60,467 nucleotides of DNA from Acidobacteriaceae bacterium. Lineage in GTDB: Bacteria > Acidobacteriota > Terriglobia > Terriglobales > Acidobacteriaceae. Shown here piece by piece: positions 17,790 to 26,097 of this stretch; position 1 is the stretch's first letter; each line of letters begins with the position of its first letter. The notes beneath the pieces were generated by a model, which was given only the letters and a program-made list of their open reading frames with translations, did not search any database and had not been told where the DNA came from. The stretch covers positions 1 through 60,467 of the forward strand of contig JANXUC010000040.1 in assembly GCA_025352065.1 (NCBI GenBank). The letters run 5' to 3'. The translations under genes were made by a program, and so were the position numbers.

Positions 17790-18745
17790 TTATTGCAAGA
17801 CAATTCGGCCCCTCTCGGTCCTTACCTGAATACTGCTTCCGCCGCCGTTCACGATCTGATGGAGATGGCGCGGGTCGGTCCCCGACGACTGAACATCGTT
17901 GCGACCCACCACAATTTCACCGGACTTCGAAGTCGCGTCCAATTCAAATGGGGCGCTGGGAGGGAGTTCGACGCGGATATTCCCGCTGGCTGAATTCAGG
18001 CGCCAATCGCCGTGTGGCTCGGCTCTAACGTGCAACGACCCGCTGCCGGTCGAGGCCACCAAGCTCCCTCGGGCTCCACCAACTATGATCGTTCCGTCTC
18101 CCTTCGTCACCCTCGCAGTCGAGGCCCCGACGACCATCAGAGTAATATCGCCATCTTCCGTTTCGGCATCGACTCCCTGAGCGGCGCGTGAGCAGGAAAT
18201 ACTGCCTCCGCCCGTTTTTGCATCAACATGTTCCCCCACCACCTGAAAATCCAGATTCCCGGTTTCCGCATGAGCGGATAGGCTCTTCGAGATGTACGAA
18301 GCCCGGATATCTCCCCTTTTGGAGATCGCATTCACCGGTCCCATGATTCCGTTAATGGTCTGACTGCCGTCGCGTACGACCGAAGTGACCTCAGTCCAAT
18401 ACGGTACGTCGATGCGATACCCAACGCGGGTTCCCCGCTCCGGCGCGGCCGCATTCGCCGCGCTTGCCGAACCTTAATGTGATTCCCGTTCTGCTCCACG
18501 TCCAGGACCGCACCCAGAGAATCGGCGATCCCTTTGGTGCCTGAAACAGTCTGTGCGATTCCCGTGATCGATACTTCTCCATCCCGGCGGTATTGAATCT
18601 GCAGATCTCCTTGGGGCAATTCAACATTAAGAATTACCTGTTCGGTGGCTGTGACCGTGAGGATGCGATGGAATTGACCGGAGGTTGGACCCGGTGAATA
18701 CTGGTTGGACGAAGACTGCGCCAACATGAGCCGACCACCTGCCAT
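17790..18745 (-). pseudogene. DUF4097-type (putative adhesin) gene broken by a frameshift
   Basis: Two minus-strand frames together make one DUF4097-like beta-helical protein. The upstream frame gives MAGGRLMLAQSSSN, then ILNVELPQGDLQIQYRRDG, up to HIKVRQ. The downstream frame resumes with RGTRVGYRIDVPYW and continues through repeated strand motifs (AISKRGDIRASYI, GSGSLHVRAEP, SASGNIRVELPP, ATSKSGEIVVG) to the stop at 17790. The switch must fall between about 18452 and 18473, because the downstream frame has a stop at 18474-18476. A one-base indel explains it. The upstream end is also odd: no good start precedes ATG 18745, and an apparent leader (FVKHLIFADITLAA) lacks a start codon. It is probably a real pseudogene; a sequencing error is the alternative. 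Confidence 0.7.
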
Positions 18746-18780
18746 CGCAGCCAGCGTAATGTCAGCAAAAATGAGATGCT

Positions 18781-19482
18781 TTACAAACTGGCCAGTACAA
18801 TTCGTGCGGAGGAACCTCCTCCGTTCCTCTCGCAAGCTCGTTTCTGAAAAACCCTCTTTTTGAAAGATGCGATCGTCACCAGCCCCGTGCAAAAACACAC
18901 CGCCAACAAGGCTGTGAAGGATAGAAGATGCCTTTCCCACTCGAACAGGCTCGCCTGCAAAATTGGCTCTATGGGATTCGCAGTTTGTGGAACCGCGGTA
19001 GCGGACAATGGCAACGACTTAAAGCGCTGAATTGAACGCTCGGCCTCAATTTCCAGATCCACAGGACGATTCGCAGCCGACAACCTGAATCGCAGCAATT
19101 TGCCGCCCTGCACATGCTCCGTGAAGTACACGGACGATCCGCTCTGCCGACCACGGTTTTGAAACATTTCAGGATTGCGCGCCTCGAAGTGAATCGTGTC
19201 CGGAACCATGAGCGCGAGTTCGCCGACTGGACGTAACACCGTTGCGGTCAAGGATGCGCTCCCGAGATATGGCAGGTGATCGACCGCACGAACCTTCGTA
19301 ATCCCCGGACGCATGGGATAGGCAATGCAGTATTGCCGTGGGGGTCCACACGCCGACGCCTTTGCCGGAATTGCACGGCCATCGTACAAGCCGCCTCGGG
19401 CAAAACCGATACGGCCCTGAACAGGCTCAAGGCAATTTTCGCGGAAACCAGAAAATCCGGATACAGAACTTACCAATTTCAA
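18781..19482 (-). pseudogene. 5'-truncated gene for a single-pass membrane protein (carboxypeptidase-regulatory-like family)
   Basis: Only the part from about 19332 downwards looks like protein. It has YCIAYPMRPGITKVRA and VDHLPYLGSASLTATVL, then MVPDTIHFEARNPEMF and KLLRFRLSAAN. A C-terminal membrane helix (LLSFTALLAVCFCTGLVTI) is followed by a basic tail. This matches the C-terminal half of a family common in Acidobacteria, which has a signal peptide and a CarboxypepD_reg-like domain ahead of it. Those N-terminal parts are missing. The N-terminal codons of the open frame (19363-19482) overlap an unrelated relic on the other strand. I read this as a deletion remnant. It may still be translated, but without an export signal. 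Confidence 0.65.
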
Positions 19483-19533
19483 GCTCGTCTAGCTCTTGCC
19501 CGCATCGAGATAAAGTCTGGGAAGACCGCTGCG
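19381..19533 (+). pseudogene. Fragment of a TPR-type protein gene
   Basis: The plus strand here encodes SGKTDTALNRLKAIFAE, then YQFQARLALARIEIKSGKTAA. This is the helix-turn-helix pattern seen in the C-terminal TPR region of acidobacterial kinase/winged-helix TPR proteins. It has no start and breaks off into unrelated sequence at both ends. It lies back to back with the truncated minus-strand gene, marking a rearrangement junction around 19335-19381. Confidence 0.55.
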
Positions 19534-19547
19534 CACCGATGGGCATG

Positions 19548-21275
19548 TCATGACTTCGGAATCCCAACTCCCTCGACAATGGAAATATAGCGGTCAATCG
19601 GCAAATCGGTAGAGGTATCCACCCTCGTGCTGGGCTGGGGCCAGCTAATCTCCAACTTGTCGATCTTCGTGTGCGCTCCAATTCCAAGCACTTCGCGCGG
19701 ATCGTGCGAGGACAAGTAACTGCCTCCCGCTATTTTGAGCCGCGTGCGCTTCACTCCGCCCGCCTCCCAGGTGATCCTGGTGCCCACTCCATCCGGATTC
19801 GACTTCTTGCCCACCAGCTTCACGCCCAGCCAGTGATTCCCTTTTGCAGCAGCATTCTTCAGCAGCAGCGGAGGACCATCGTTGACCGCAACCAAAACGT
19901 CCACCGCGCCATCGTTATTGAAATCCCCAAGCGCCATCCCGCGGGCCGCGAAAGAATCCTGAAAAGCGGGACCAGCCCGTTCGCTGACGTTTTCGAACTT
20001 CCCGGCCTTGTTGTGGAACAGGAGCAGAGGTTCCTTGTAAGTCACATGCTTGGAATGCAGCTCGATTTTGTCGTCAGGATGGCCATTCGCGATAAACAGG
20101 TCGAGATCGCCGTCATTGTCATAGTCGAAGAACTTTACGCCCCAACCGCTCATCAAGCGAGTGATTCCACCAATCCCCGTTTGCCCAGCCATGTCGTCAA
20201 ACGTCTCGTCATGGTTGTTTTTGTAGATCGAATACATTTCCTGATCCACATTAGAAACAAACAAATCCTGCCAGCCATCCTGATTAAAATCCGCAGAATC
20301 TACTCCCATGCCGGAGCGGGCGCGGCCATCCAGGCTATAGCCGACGCCGGATTGCAGACCGATTTCTTCGAACTTGCCGTGACCTCGGTTGGCGAACAGA
20401 AAGTTCGGCAGCGTATCGTTAGCCACAAAGAGATCCATGCGGCCATCGTTGTTGATATCGGTGGCAACGACGCCCCAAGCCTTCCCAAGAGCCTTCGCGA
20501 TCCCGGAAGATTGGCTCACGTCTGTAAAGGTACCGTCTCCGTTGTTGTGGAAAAGCCAACTCGCCGCTGGCGGATAGACGCGAGGAATGCAATAGTAACG
20601 CTCGCCATTCCTCTCATCGCCACAGAATTTGTTCTTCGATTTATCAAAATCCACGAAGCGGCAAACAAACAAATCCAGCCGTCCGTCGTTGTCGTAGTCG
20701 AACCAGACCGCGCTCGATCCCCACCCGGGCGCGCTAACTCCGGCCTTGGCGGTGACATCCGTAAAGGTGCCATCGCCGTTATTGCGGTAAAGAATGCTAC
20801 TCCCGTACTGCGTAACGTAAATGTCGGGAAAACCGTCACCGTCGTAGTCGCCTACGGCCACACCCATGCCATAACCGCCACCGGGAACTCCAGCCTTCTC
20901 GGTGACGTCCGTAAACGTTCCATCGCGATTGTTGCGATAAAGAGCGTTGCGCAACGGCGGCTTGGGATCGTAGAAATCGCAGCGTCCGCTGTTGATCAGA
21001 TAAATATCCATCCAGCCGTCGTTGTCGTAATCGAGGAAAGCGCAACCCGCCCCGGTCGTCTCCGGGAGATAGTACTGAGGCGAACGACCGCTGACGTGAC
21101 GCCAAGTGATCCCGCTGACTATCGGGGGAACGATTTCGAAAAGATTTCCGGACGAGGTAGGGGCGGCGGCGGCAGATTGGAGAAGGGGCAGTGCCGGATG
21201 CGAACATGCCAGAATTGAAGCCGAGACCGCTGTACGGGCGGCAGTCTGCAAGAAACGTCTTCGCGTGAAGGGCAA
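19548..21275 (-). CDS. Exported CRTAC1-type VCBS/ASPIC-UnbV protein
   Basis: A 575-residue protein with a Tat leader ([19 protein letters not shown]). The body is a string of calcium-binding VCBS/FG-GAP repeats forming a beta-propeller: [81 protein letters not shown] and [12 protein letters not shown]. Each has a DxDxDG loop. The C-terminal UnbV/ASPIC domain contains [12 protein letters not shown] and [20 protein letters not shown]. This family is extracytoplasmic and typical of Acidobacteria and Planctomycetes; no biochemical role is agreed. The repeat coding produces a very long antisense frame that I do not consider a gene. Confidence 0.9.
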   Translation of the reverse strand: MPFTRRRFLQTAARTAVSASILACSHPALPLLQSAAAAPTSSGNLFEIVPPIVSGITWRHVSGRSPQYYLPETTGAGCAFLDYDNDGWMDIYLINSGRCDFYDPKPPLRNALYRNNRDGTFTDVTEKAGVPGGGYGMGVAVGDYDGDGFPDIYVTQYGSSILYRNNGDGTFTDVTAKAGVSAPGWGSSAVWFDYDNDGRLDLFVCRFVDFDKSKNKFCGDERNGERYYCIPRVYPPAASWLFHNNGDGTFTDVSQSSGIAKALGKAWGVVATDINNDGRMDLFVANDTLPNFLFANRGHGKFEEIGLQSGVGYSLDGRARSGMGVDSADFNQDGWQDLFVSNVDQEMYSIYKNNHDETFDDMAGQTGIGGITRLMSGWGVKFFDYDNDGDLDLFIANGHPDDKIELHSKHVTYKEPLLLFHNKAGKFENVSERAGPAFQDSFAARGMALGDFNNDGAVDVLVAVNDGPPLLLKNAAAKGNHWLGVKLVGKKSNPDGVGTRITWEAGGVKRTRLKIAGGSYLSSHDPREVLGIGAHTKIDKLEISWPQPSTRVDTSTDLPIDRYISIVEGVGIPKS

Positions 21276-21398
21276 AGTCAGCGGTGCTCCTAACTACGAA
21301 TCCATACGATTCTACTGGGTCCGGCGACATTGTTTCGAGGAAACACGTGCCTAGGCTCCATAATAGAGGACGCTCGGATAAAATTCCGTTGAGCCTTC

Positions 21399-22637
21399 AT
21401 GACCGTCCAACCCACGCCACCCAGTCTTCTGCATCCGTTGCAAGGAATCAAAGTGTTAGACCTGTCCCGCGTGCTCGCAGGTCCGTGGGCGGGGCAACTG
21501 TTGGCCGACTATGGAGCGGATGTCATCAAGGTTGAGCGCCCGGGAACTGGCGACGATACTCGCGCCTGGGGTCCGCCTTTTGCTCGCGATAGCCACGGCA
21601 ATTCCCTTCCGCTCGAATCTGCATACTACCTGAGCGTCAATCGCGGCAAGCGATCCATCGCCTTGGATATCACGACACCATATGGGCAAGAAGTCGTCCG
21701 CGATCTCGCACGGCGTTCGGACATTCTCCTTGAAAACTACAAGGTAGGAGGGCTCGTCCAATACGGCCTGGACTACGAATCCCTTCGCGTGCTAAACCCT
21801 CGACTAATCTATTGTTCCATAACTGGATTTGGGCAGACGGGCCCACTAGCGAAACGCGCTGGCTATGACTTGATGATTCAAGCCATGGGCGGACTCATGA
21901 GTATAACGGGAGAGCCTGATTCGCAACCGGGAGGCGGTCCGCAGAAAGTTGGGGTTGCGGTGGTCGACATTCTGACGGGGGTGTACGCCGTGAGCGCTAT
22001 CCTTGCTGCGCTTCACCAACGCGAATCTACCGGCAAGGGTCAACATATAGATGCCGCGCTCTTTGACGTGCAGCTGGCGATGCTCGCCAATCAGGGTTCC
22101 AACTATCTGGTGGGCGGAATGGTGCCGGAGCGCATTGGAACAGCGCATCCCAACATCGTTCCCTACCAGCGATTCGCGACCAAGGACGGATTTCTGGTGC
22201 TCGCAGTTGGCACAGAAGGCCAGTTTGCGATCGTCTGCAAGCTGATCGGACTGCCCACTTTGCCGCAGGATGCTCGCTTTTCAACCAATGCAGTTCGGGT
22301 GCGCAACCGAAACGAACTAGTACCTATTTTTGAGGCAGCATTTCTAGAACATAACACTAAAGACTGGATAAATTTTTTGGAACAATCAAATATTCCCTGC
22401 GCGCCGGTTCGCGACTTGGGCGAAGTATTTGCCGACCCCCAAGTCGCAGCCCGCGGCATGATTTTGGAATCGGAGCACCCGGACGCTGGCACAATTCGGA
22501 CCGTGGCTCAGCCCATGAAGTTTTCAGCGGCCTCATCCCAAAACACCAGAGTGCCGCCGCGGCTCGGCGAGCACACAAAAGAAATCTTGCAGGAACTCGG
22601 TTACGACGAAGAAAAGATTAAGAGCTTGAACTTGTAG
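21399..22637 (+). CDS. Class III CoA-transferase (CaiB/BaiF family)
   Basis: A 412-residue cytoplasmic enzyme. Family III signatures are VLDLSRVLAGPWAGQLLADYGADVIKVERPGTGDDTR (given here by position, about residues 20-55) and YYLSVNRGKRSIALD. The catalytic Asp is in RAGYDLMIQAMGG, and there is a C-terminal VRDLGEVFADPQV segment. Such enzymes move CoA between carboxylic acids through aspartyl-CoA, as in formyl-CoA, carnitine or succinyl-CoA transferases. The substrate pair is unknown and the neighbours give no clue. The start ATG matches the family N-terminus (LHPLQGIKVLDLSR). Confidence 0.92.
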   Translation: MTVQPTPPSLLHPLQGIKVLDLSRVLAGPWAGQLLADYGADVIKVERPGTGDDTRAWGPPFARDSHGNSLPLESAYYLSVNRGKRSIALDITTPYGQEVVRDLARRSDILLENYKVGGLVQYGLDYESLRVLNPRLIYCSITGFGQTGPLAKRAGYDLMIQAMGGLMSITGEPDSQPGGGPQKVGVAVVDILTGVYAVSAILAALHQRESTGKGQHIDAALFDVQLAMLANQGSNYLVGGMVPERIGTAHPNIVPYQRFATKDGFLVLAVGTEGQFAIVCKLIGLPTLPQDARFSTNAVRVRNRNELVPIFEAAFLEHNTKDWINFLEQSNIPCAPVRDLGEVFADPQVAARGMILESEHPDAGTIRTVAQPMKFSAASSQNTRVPPRLGEHTKEILQELGYDEEKIKSLNL

Positions 22638-22682
22638 CGCTGGCATCTTGCTGGCAGTCGCGCTGGCGTCTCGCCGTCGCAG

Positions 22683-24476
22683 CTATGCCAATTCCAACTC
22701 GATCTTCTTGCCTTCTGCATCCAGCTTCACAATCCGGAAACTGCGAATCTGACCTGCTTGCAGCGCCTCCGGCTTCTTTTCACTGCTGGGGGCGCCACTC
22801 TTCCAGCGGGCGTTGAGCATCAAACTCAGTGAAGACAAATCAGCCTTGCCTTGACCTGCCGTCGGCGCAACAGGGACCTCCGCCGCTGGACTCTCTTTCG
22901 CGACTTTGCAGGAAGCCTGAATTCCCTCCCCTAGTTCCACTCGTGCGCGACCATCCCCAATCTCAACTAAACGCCCAGTCACCACATCGCCCGCCTTATG
23001 CTCGGCGATGTACTCGTCGATTCCAGTGGCAACGAGTTGCTTCATGCTCAGCCGCAATTGCCGCTTTTCCAAATCAAGAGCAAGGACCTGCGCCTTCACG
23101 GTCTGCCCGAGTTTTAGCACATCCTGGGGATGGCCAATCCGGACATTCTCTGACGCGTAGTGTTCGTTCGCTTTGTCCGCCTTCTTTCCGGAGCTGATTT
23201 CGCTCACGTGAATCATGCCTTCAATCCCTTCGGAAATTCGCACGAACGCGCCAAACTTCGTAAAGCTGGTGACCGGACCTTCAACCACCGATCCCACTGC
23301 GAATTTCTGCCCGGCGTCCGCCCAAGGATCGCCTAAAGCCTGCTTCAGTCCCAGAGAAATACGGTGGTCAGCCATGTTAACGCCTAGAATCACAGCTTCC
23401 ACGGCATCGCCTTGCTTCAGTAGATCGCTGGCCTTCCGAACTCTCTTTGCCCAGGACATTTCCGAAACGTGAATCAATCCTTCAATCCCGGGTTCCAGTT
23501 CCACAAATGCGCCAAAGTCCACGACGCGAGTAACCGCACCACGCACACGTTCCCCTGCCTTGTATTTCTCGGTTACGGAATCCCACGGATGCGGCAACAG
23601 TTGCTTCATTCCGACCGCAATGCGGCGCTTGCCGGATTCCGACGTAATCTTCAGCACCTTCACATCAACTTGCTGGCCCACCATGAGTACATCGGCAGGC
23701 TTGTTCACGCGTCCCCAGGAAATTTCTCCGACATGCAGCAAGGCGTCCACGCCGCCCATATCAACGAAGGCCCCGTAGTCGGTTAGACTGCGAACGGTAC
23801 CGTTAGTGACATCGCCTTCCTGAATTTCAGAGTAACGGCGGTCCTCGACCGAACGTTCCTCCTCTTCAGCCAGAACACGTCGATCTACGACGATATCCTC
23901 GTCATCCACATCGAGCTTGATGATGCGGCAACGAATCTCCTGCCCCACCAAATTTGCTAGTTCAGCCGCATCGCGCGCGCCACTTCGCGAGCCAGGCATA
24001 AACGCACGCACCCCTACGTCAACGCTGAGGCCGCCTTTGATAACGCCCGTCACGGTGCCTACAATCGCAGCCTGCGAAGCAAATGCCTGCTCCAGAGAGG
24101 TCCAATCCTTGGGACGATCAACCTTGAAGCGGGAAAGCGTGTAGTAGCCTTCCGTATCGCGACCCTTTACTGAGACCCGCATCTTGTCGCCTAGTTGAAC
24201 GGTCTCTCCTGCGGCGACAAAATCCGCAAGCGGCAGAATTCCTTCCGTCTTGAATCCGATATCAAGAAGAACCGAGTCGGCAGTGATCGCCGCTACGGTG
24301 CCTTCCAACTGCTTACTGCCGTCGTCGGCCCTTCGCGAATGGCTCCGTTCGTATTGCGAAAGAAGGTCCTTGAAGGATTCGTCAGTTTCGGCAGCAACAA
24401 CCGGCGACGCCGGACGCGAAGGATTCGAAATCGTGGAATCGGACATACGCAACTTCAGCTCACTTGCATCAGACAT
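22683..24476 (-). CDS. Multi-S1-domain RNA-binding protein (ribosomal protein S1-like)
   Basis: Read from ATG 24476 this is a 597-residue protein with five clear S1 OB-fold repeats and a degenerate sixth. The clear ones include EGTVAAITADSVLLDIGFKT, GTVRSLTDYGAFVDMGGVDA, GAVTRVVDFGAFVELEPGIE and GPVTSFTKFGAFVRISEGIE. S1 proteins unwind and deliver mRNA to the 30S subunit. Size and repeat number fit RpsA or an acidobacterial RpsA paralogue. The open frame continues upstream to 24902, but those codons resemble a sensor-kinase N-terminus and not S1 sequence, so I start at 24476; ATG 24446 is another option. Neither has a strong ribosome site, as is common for S1 genes. Confidence 0.82.
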   Translation of the reverse strand: MSDASELKLRMSDSTISNPSRPASPVVAAETDESFKDLLSQYERSHSRRADDGSKQLEGTVAAITADSVLLDIGFKTEGILPLADFVAAGETVQLGDKMRVSVKGRDTEGYYTLSRFKVDRPKDWTSLEQAFASQAAIVGTVTGVIKGGLSVDVGVRAFMPGSRSGARDAAELANLVGQEIRCRIIKLDVDDEDIVVDRRVLAEEEERSVEDRRYSEIQEGDVTNGTVRSLTDYGAFVDMGGVDALLHVGEISWGRVNKPADVLMVGQQVDVKVLKITSESGKRRIAVGMKQLLPHPWDSVTEKYKAGERVRGAVTRVVDFGAFVELEPGIEGLIHVSEMSWAKRVRKASDLLKQGDAVEAVILGVNMADHRISLGLKQALGDPWADAGQKFAVGSVVEGPVTSFTKFGAFVRISEGIEGMIHVSEISSGKKADKANEHYASENVRIGHPQDVLKLGQTVKAQVLALDLEKRQLRLSMKQLVATGIDEYIAEHKAGDVVTGRLVEIGDGRARVELGEGIQASCKVAKESPAAEVPVAPTAGQGKADLSSLSLMLNARWKSGAPSSEKKPEALQAGQIRSFRIVKLDAEGKKIELELA

Positions 24477-24589
24477 GAGAGGTCGGCCTTTATCGTAGAA
24501 GAACGCCTCTAGAATAACACTGGGCCTTGGCCTCAGGCGTCTGACTTCGGGCCACGCCACACCTGTCTTGGCGCTCACCGAACTGAGGT

Positions 24590-24902
24590 CTGATGTCCAG
24601 CTATAATCGTCGCCTTCAACGTAGATCCCCGAAGTTAAATTTTGAATAGAGAAATCTGGCGCCGGAACATCATCTGTGATGACCCCACGAATCCGCCCTC
24701 GGTATCCGAGTGCTGCTTGGTCTGGAGTAAGTCGCCTTACCTGTTCTGCGCTGGTCAGGGTTGGAAGCGAGGTACGACTCGAAATATCGTGCGCGGACAA
24801 TCCGGCCACCCACACAACCCACGGCGGCAACCGCACACCGCAAACGGCTAGCGTCGTTGCTGGCCTAGAGAACCGCCCCGAAATCGACCTCGTCTTGGAC
24901 AT
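24590..24902 (-). pseudogene. N-terminal relic of an exported sensor histidine kinase, in frame with the S1 gene
   Basis: The codons upstream of the S1 start encode a hydrophobic leader (LAVCGVRLPPWVVWVAGLSA). Then come LPTLTSAEQVRRLTPDQAA and GYRGRIRGVITDDVPAPDF, followed by SIQNLTSGIYVEG. This is the characteristic opening of acidobacterial periplasmic sensor kinases (signal peptide plus an OB-like domain). The match fades after about 24600, and nothing of the sensor or kinase domain remains. The frame then happens to stay open into the S1 gene. It is best read as a deletion remnant. Confidence 0.6.
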
Positions 24903-24944
24903 TCCGTCGAACTCCCAAAAACGTTCGTACCTGCAAGAAGCAGT

Positions 24945-25817
24945 CTACTCGGCAGGCCGTGCATACACTCGCACATAGTCCACCAGCATCGCTTGAGGAA
25001 AGACTGTCGCTGCATCGGGACTTCCCGGCCAATCCCCTCCCACCGCAACATTCAGCAGCAGAAAGAACGGATGATCGAACACCCACTTTTGCCCGGGCTT
25101 CAGGCTGGCACGAGTCTGCGTCGCATAGAGCTGATCGTCCAAGTAAAAACGAACCTCATCACGCACCCACTCGACGGCGTAAACATGAAAATCGTCGGAC
25201 AACTTGCGCCCGCCGCTCAAGGACGTGTGCGCCTCAATTCCATCCTCCCCTGTGTAGGCAGGGCCGTGGATGGATCCGTGATTTACGGATGGCTCCTTGC
25301 CAATATTTTCCATGATGTCGATCTCGCCGCAAGCGGGCCAGCCGACTTTGTCGATATCAACTCCGAGCATCCAAAATGCAGGCCACAAGCCCTGTCCGTA
25401 GGGAATCTTGATACGGGCTTCGAACCTTCCGTAGGTACGTGAAAACTTGCCCACAGTCTTGATCCTGGCCGAAGTGTAGTCTTTCATTACGTCGGCGGCA
25501 CCTTTGTACTTTTCCGCTCGGGCTTCTATGACCAGATTCCCATTTTCGATGCGCGAATTCTGCGGACGGTCCGTGTAGTATTCAAGCTCCTGGTTTCCCC
25601 AGCGCTCTGCTCCGATATCAAAACCCCACTTCGTCGAATCCACAGGCGATTCATTGGGAGCATTGAACTCGTCGCTCCAGACCAATATCCATTGCTTAGC
25701 CTGCAATTGCGCCTTGTCCCGAGCTTGAGAGGTAAGGGTTTGCGCCGAACTGCTGTTGGTCAGAGACAGGACGCCGAAAAGAACCGCGATTGCCGCAGGT
25801 TGGAACTTGCGCATCAT
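24945..25817 (-). CDS. Secreted GH16 glycoside hydrolase (laminarinase/beta-glucanase-like)
   Basis: A 290-residue enzyme. Start ATG 25817 has an AGGAG site 6 bp upstream and opens a signal peptide ending near NSSSAQ. GH16 hallmarks are WSDEFNAPNESPVDSTKW, YGRFEARIKIPYGQGLWPAF and the catalytic GEIDIMEN, where Glu165, Asp167 and Glu170 form the E-x-D-x-x-E motif. Further ones are HVYAVEWVRDEVRFYLDD and the closing DYVRVYARPAE. GH16 enzymes cleave beta-1,3/1,4-glucans or related polysaccharides with retention. EIDIMEN with the GKEPSVNHGSIHG segment fits the laminarinase-like subfamily. No polysaccharide cluster surrounds it. Confidence 0.93.
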   Translation of the reverse strand: MMRKFQPAAIAVLFGVLSLTNSSSAQTLTSQARDKAQLQAKQWILVWSDEFNAPNESPVDSTKWGFDIGAERWGNQELEYYTDRPQNSRIENGNLVIEARAEKYKGAADVMKDYTSARIKTVGKFSRTYGRFEARIKIPYGQGLWPAFWMLGVDIDKVGWPACGEIDIMENIGKEPSVNHGSIHGPAYTGEDGIEAHTSLSGGRKLSDDFHVYAVEWVRDEVRFYLDDQLYATQTRASLKPGQKWVFDHPFFLLLNVAVGGDWPGSPDAATVFPQAMLVDYVRVYARPAE

Positions 25818-25960
25818 GAAAACTCCTGAAACCTGAATTGCTTCACATTCAAGCACATCATCGCCCATTCCGGCGAGTGCCTCGGGGAAACTGAAACACT
25901 GCCAGCTTGCACTTGGGTGATATATTCACCGGAAGCACCTCCGGTTCCTGAGAACACGGC

Positions 25961-26023
25961 ATGAAAACAGAATCGACGCGCCGAACGTTTCTGAACCTGT
26001 CTGCAGCGGGCCTGGGCGCCTGA
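25961..26023 (+). pseudogene. Orphan twin-arginine leader (20 codons)
   Basis: The plus strand has ATG followed by KTESTRRTFLNLSAAGLGA and a stop. This is a complete Tat signal peptide (TRRTFLNLS) that ends in TGA before any mature protein. A GGTTCC-type upstream region has no obvious ribosome site. It is most simply the 5' end of a deleted or frameshifted Tat-exported protein gene. Confidence 0.5.
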
Positions 26024-26097
26024 CGGAAGGAATCGCCTAATCCGCGAACCTTGACCTTGGCTGTGGCTGCTGTTAGCTTCTAGTTCCACGCAGCCAT

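Noticed and set aside
19671-21218. 515-codon plus-strand open frame opposite the CRTAC1 gene
   Set aside because: It is the antisense image of repeated VCBS codons. Its product is an Ile/Val/Arg-rich repeat with no family pattern, and the minus-strand frame has a leader and domains.
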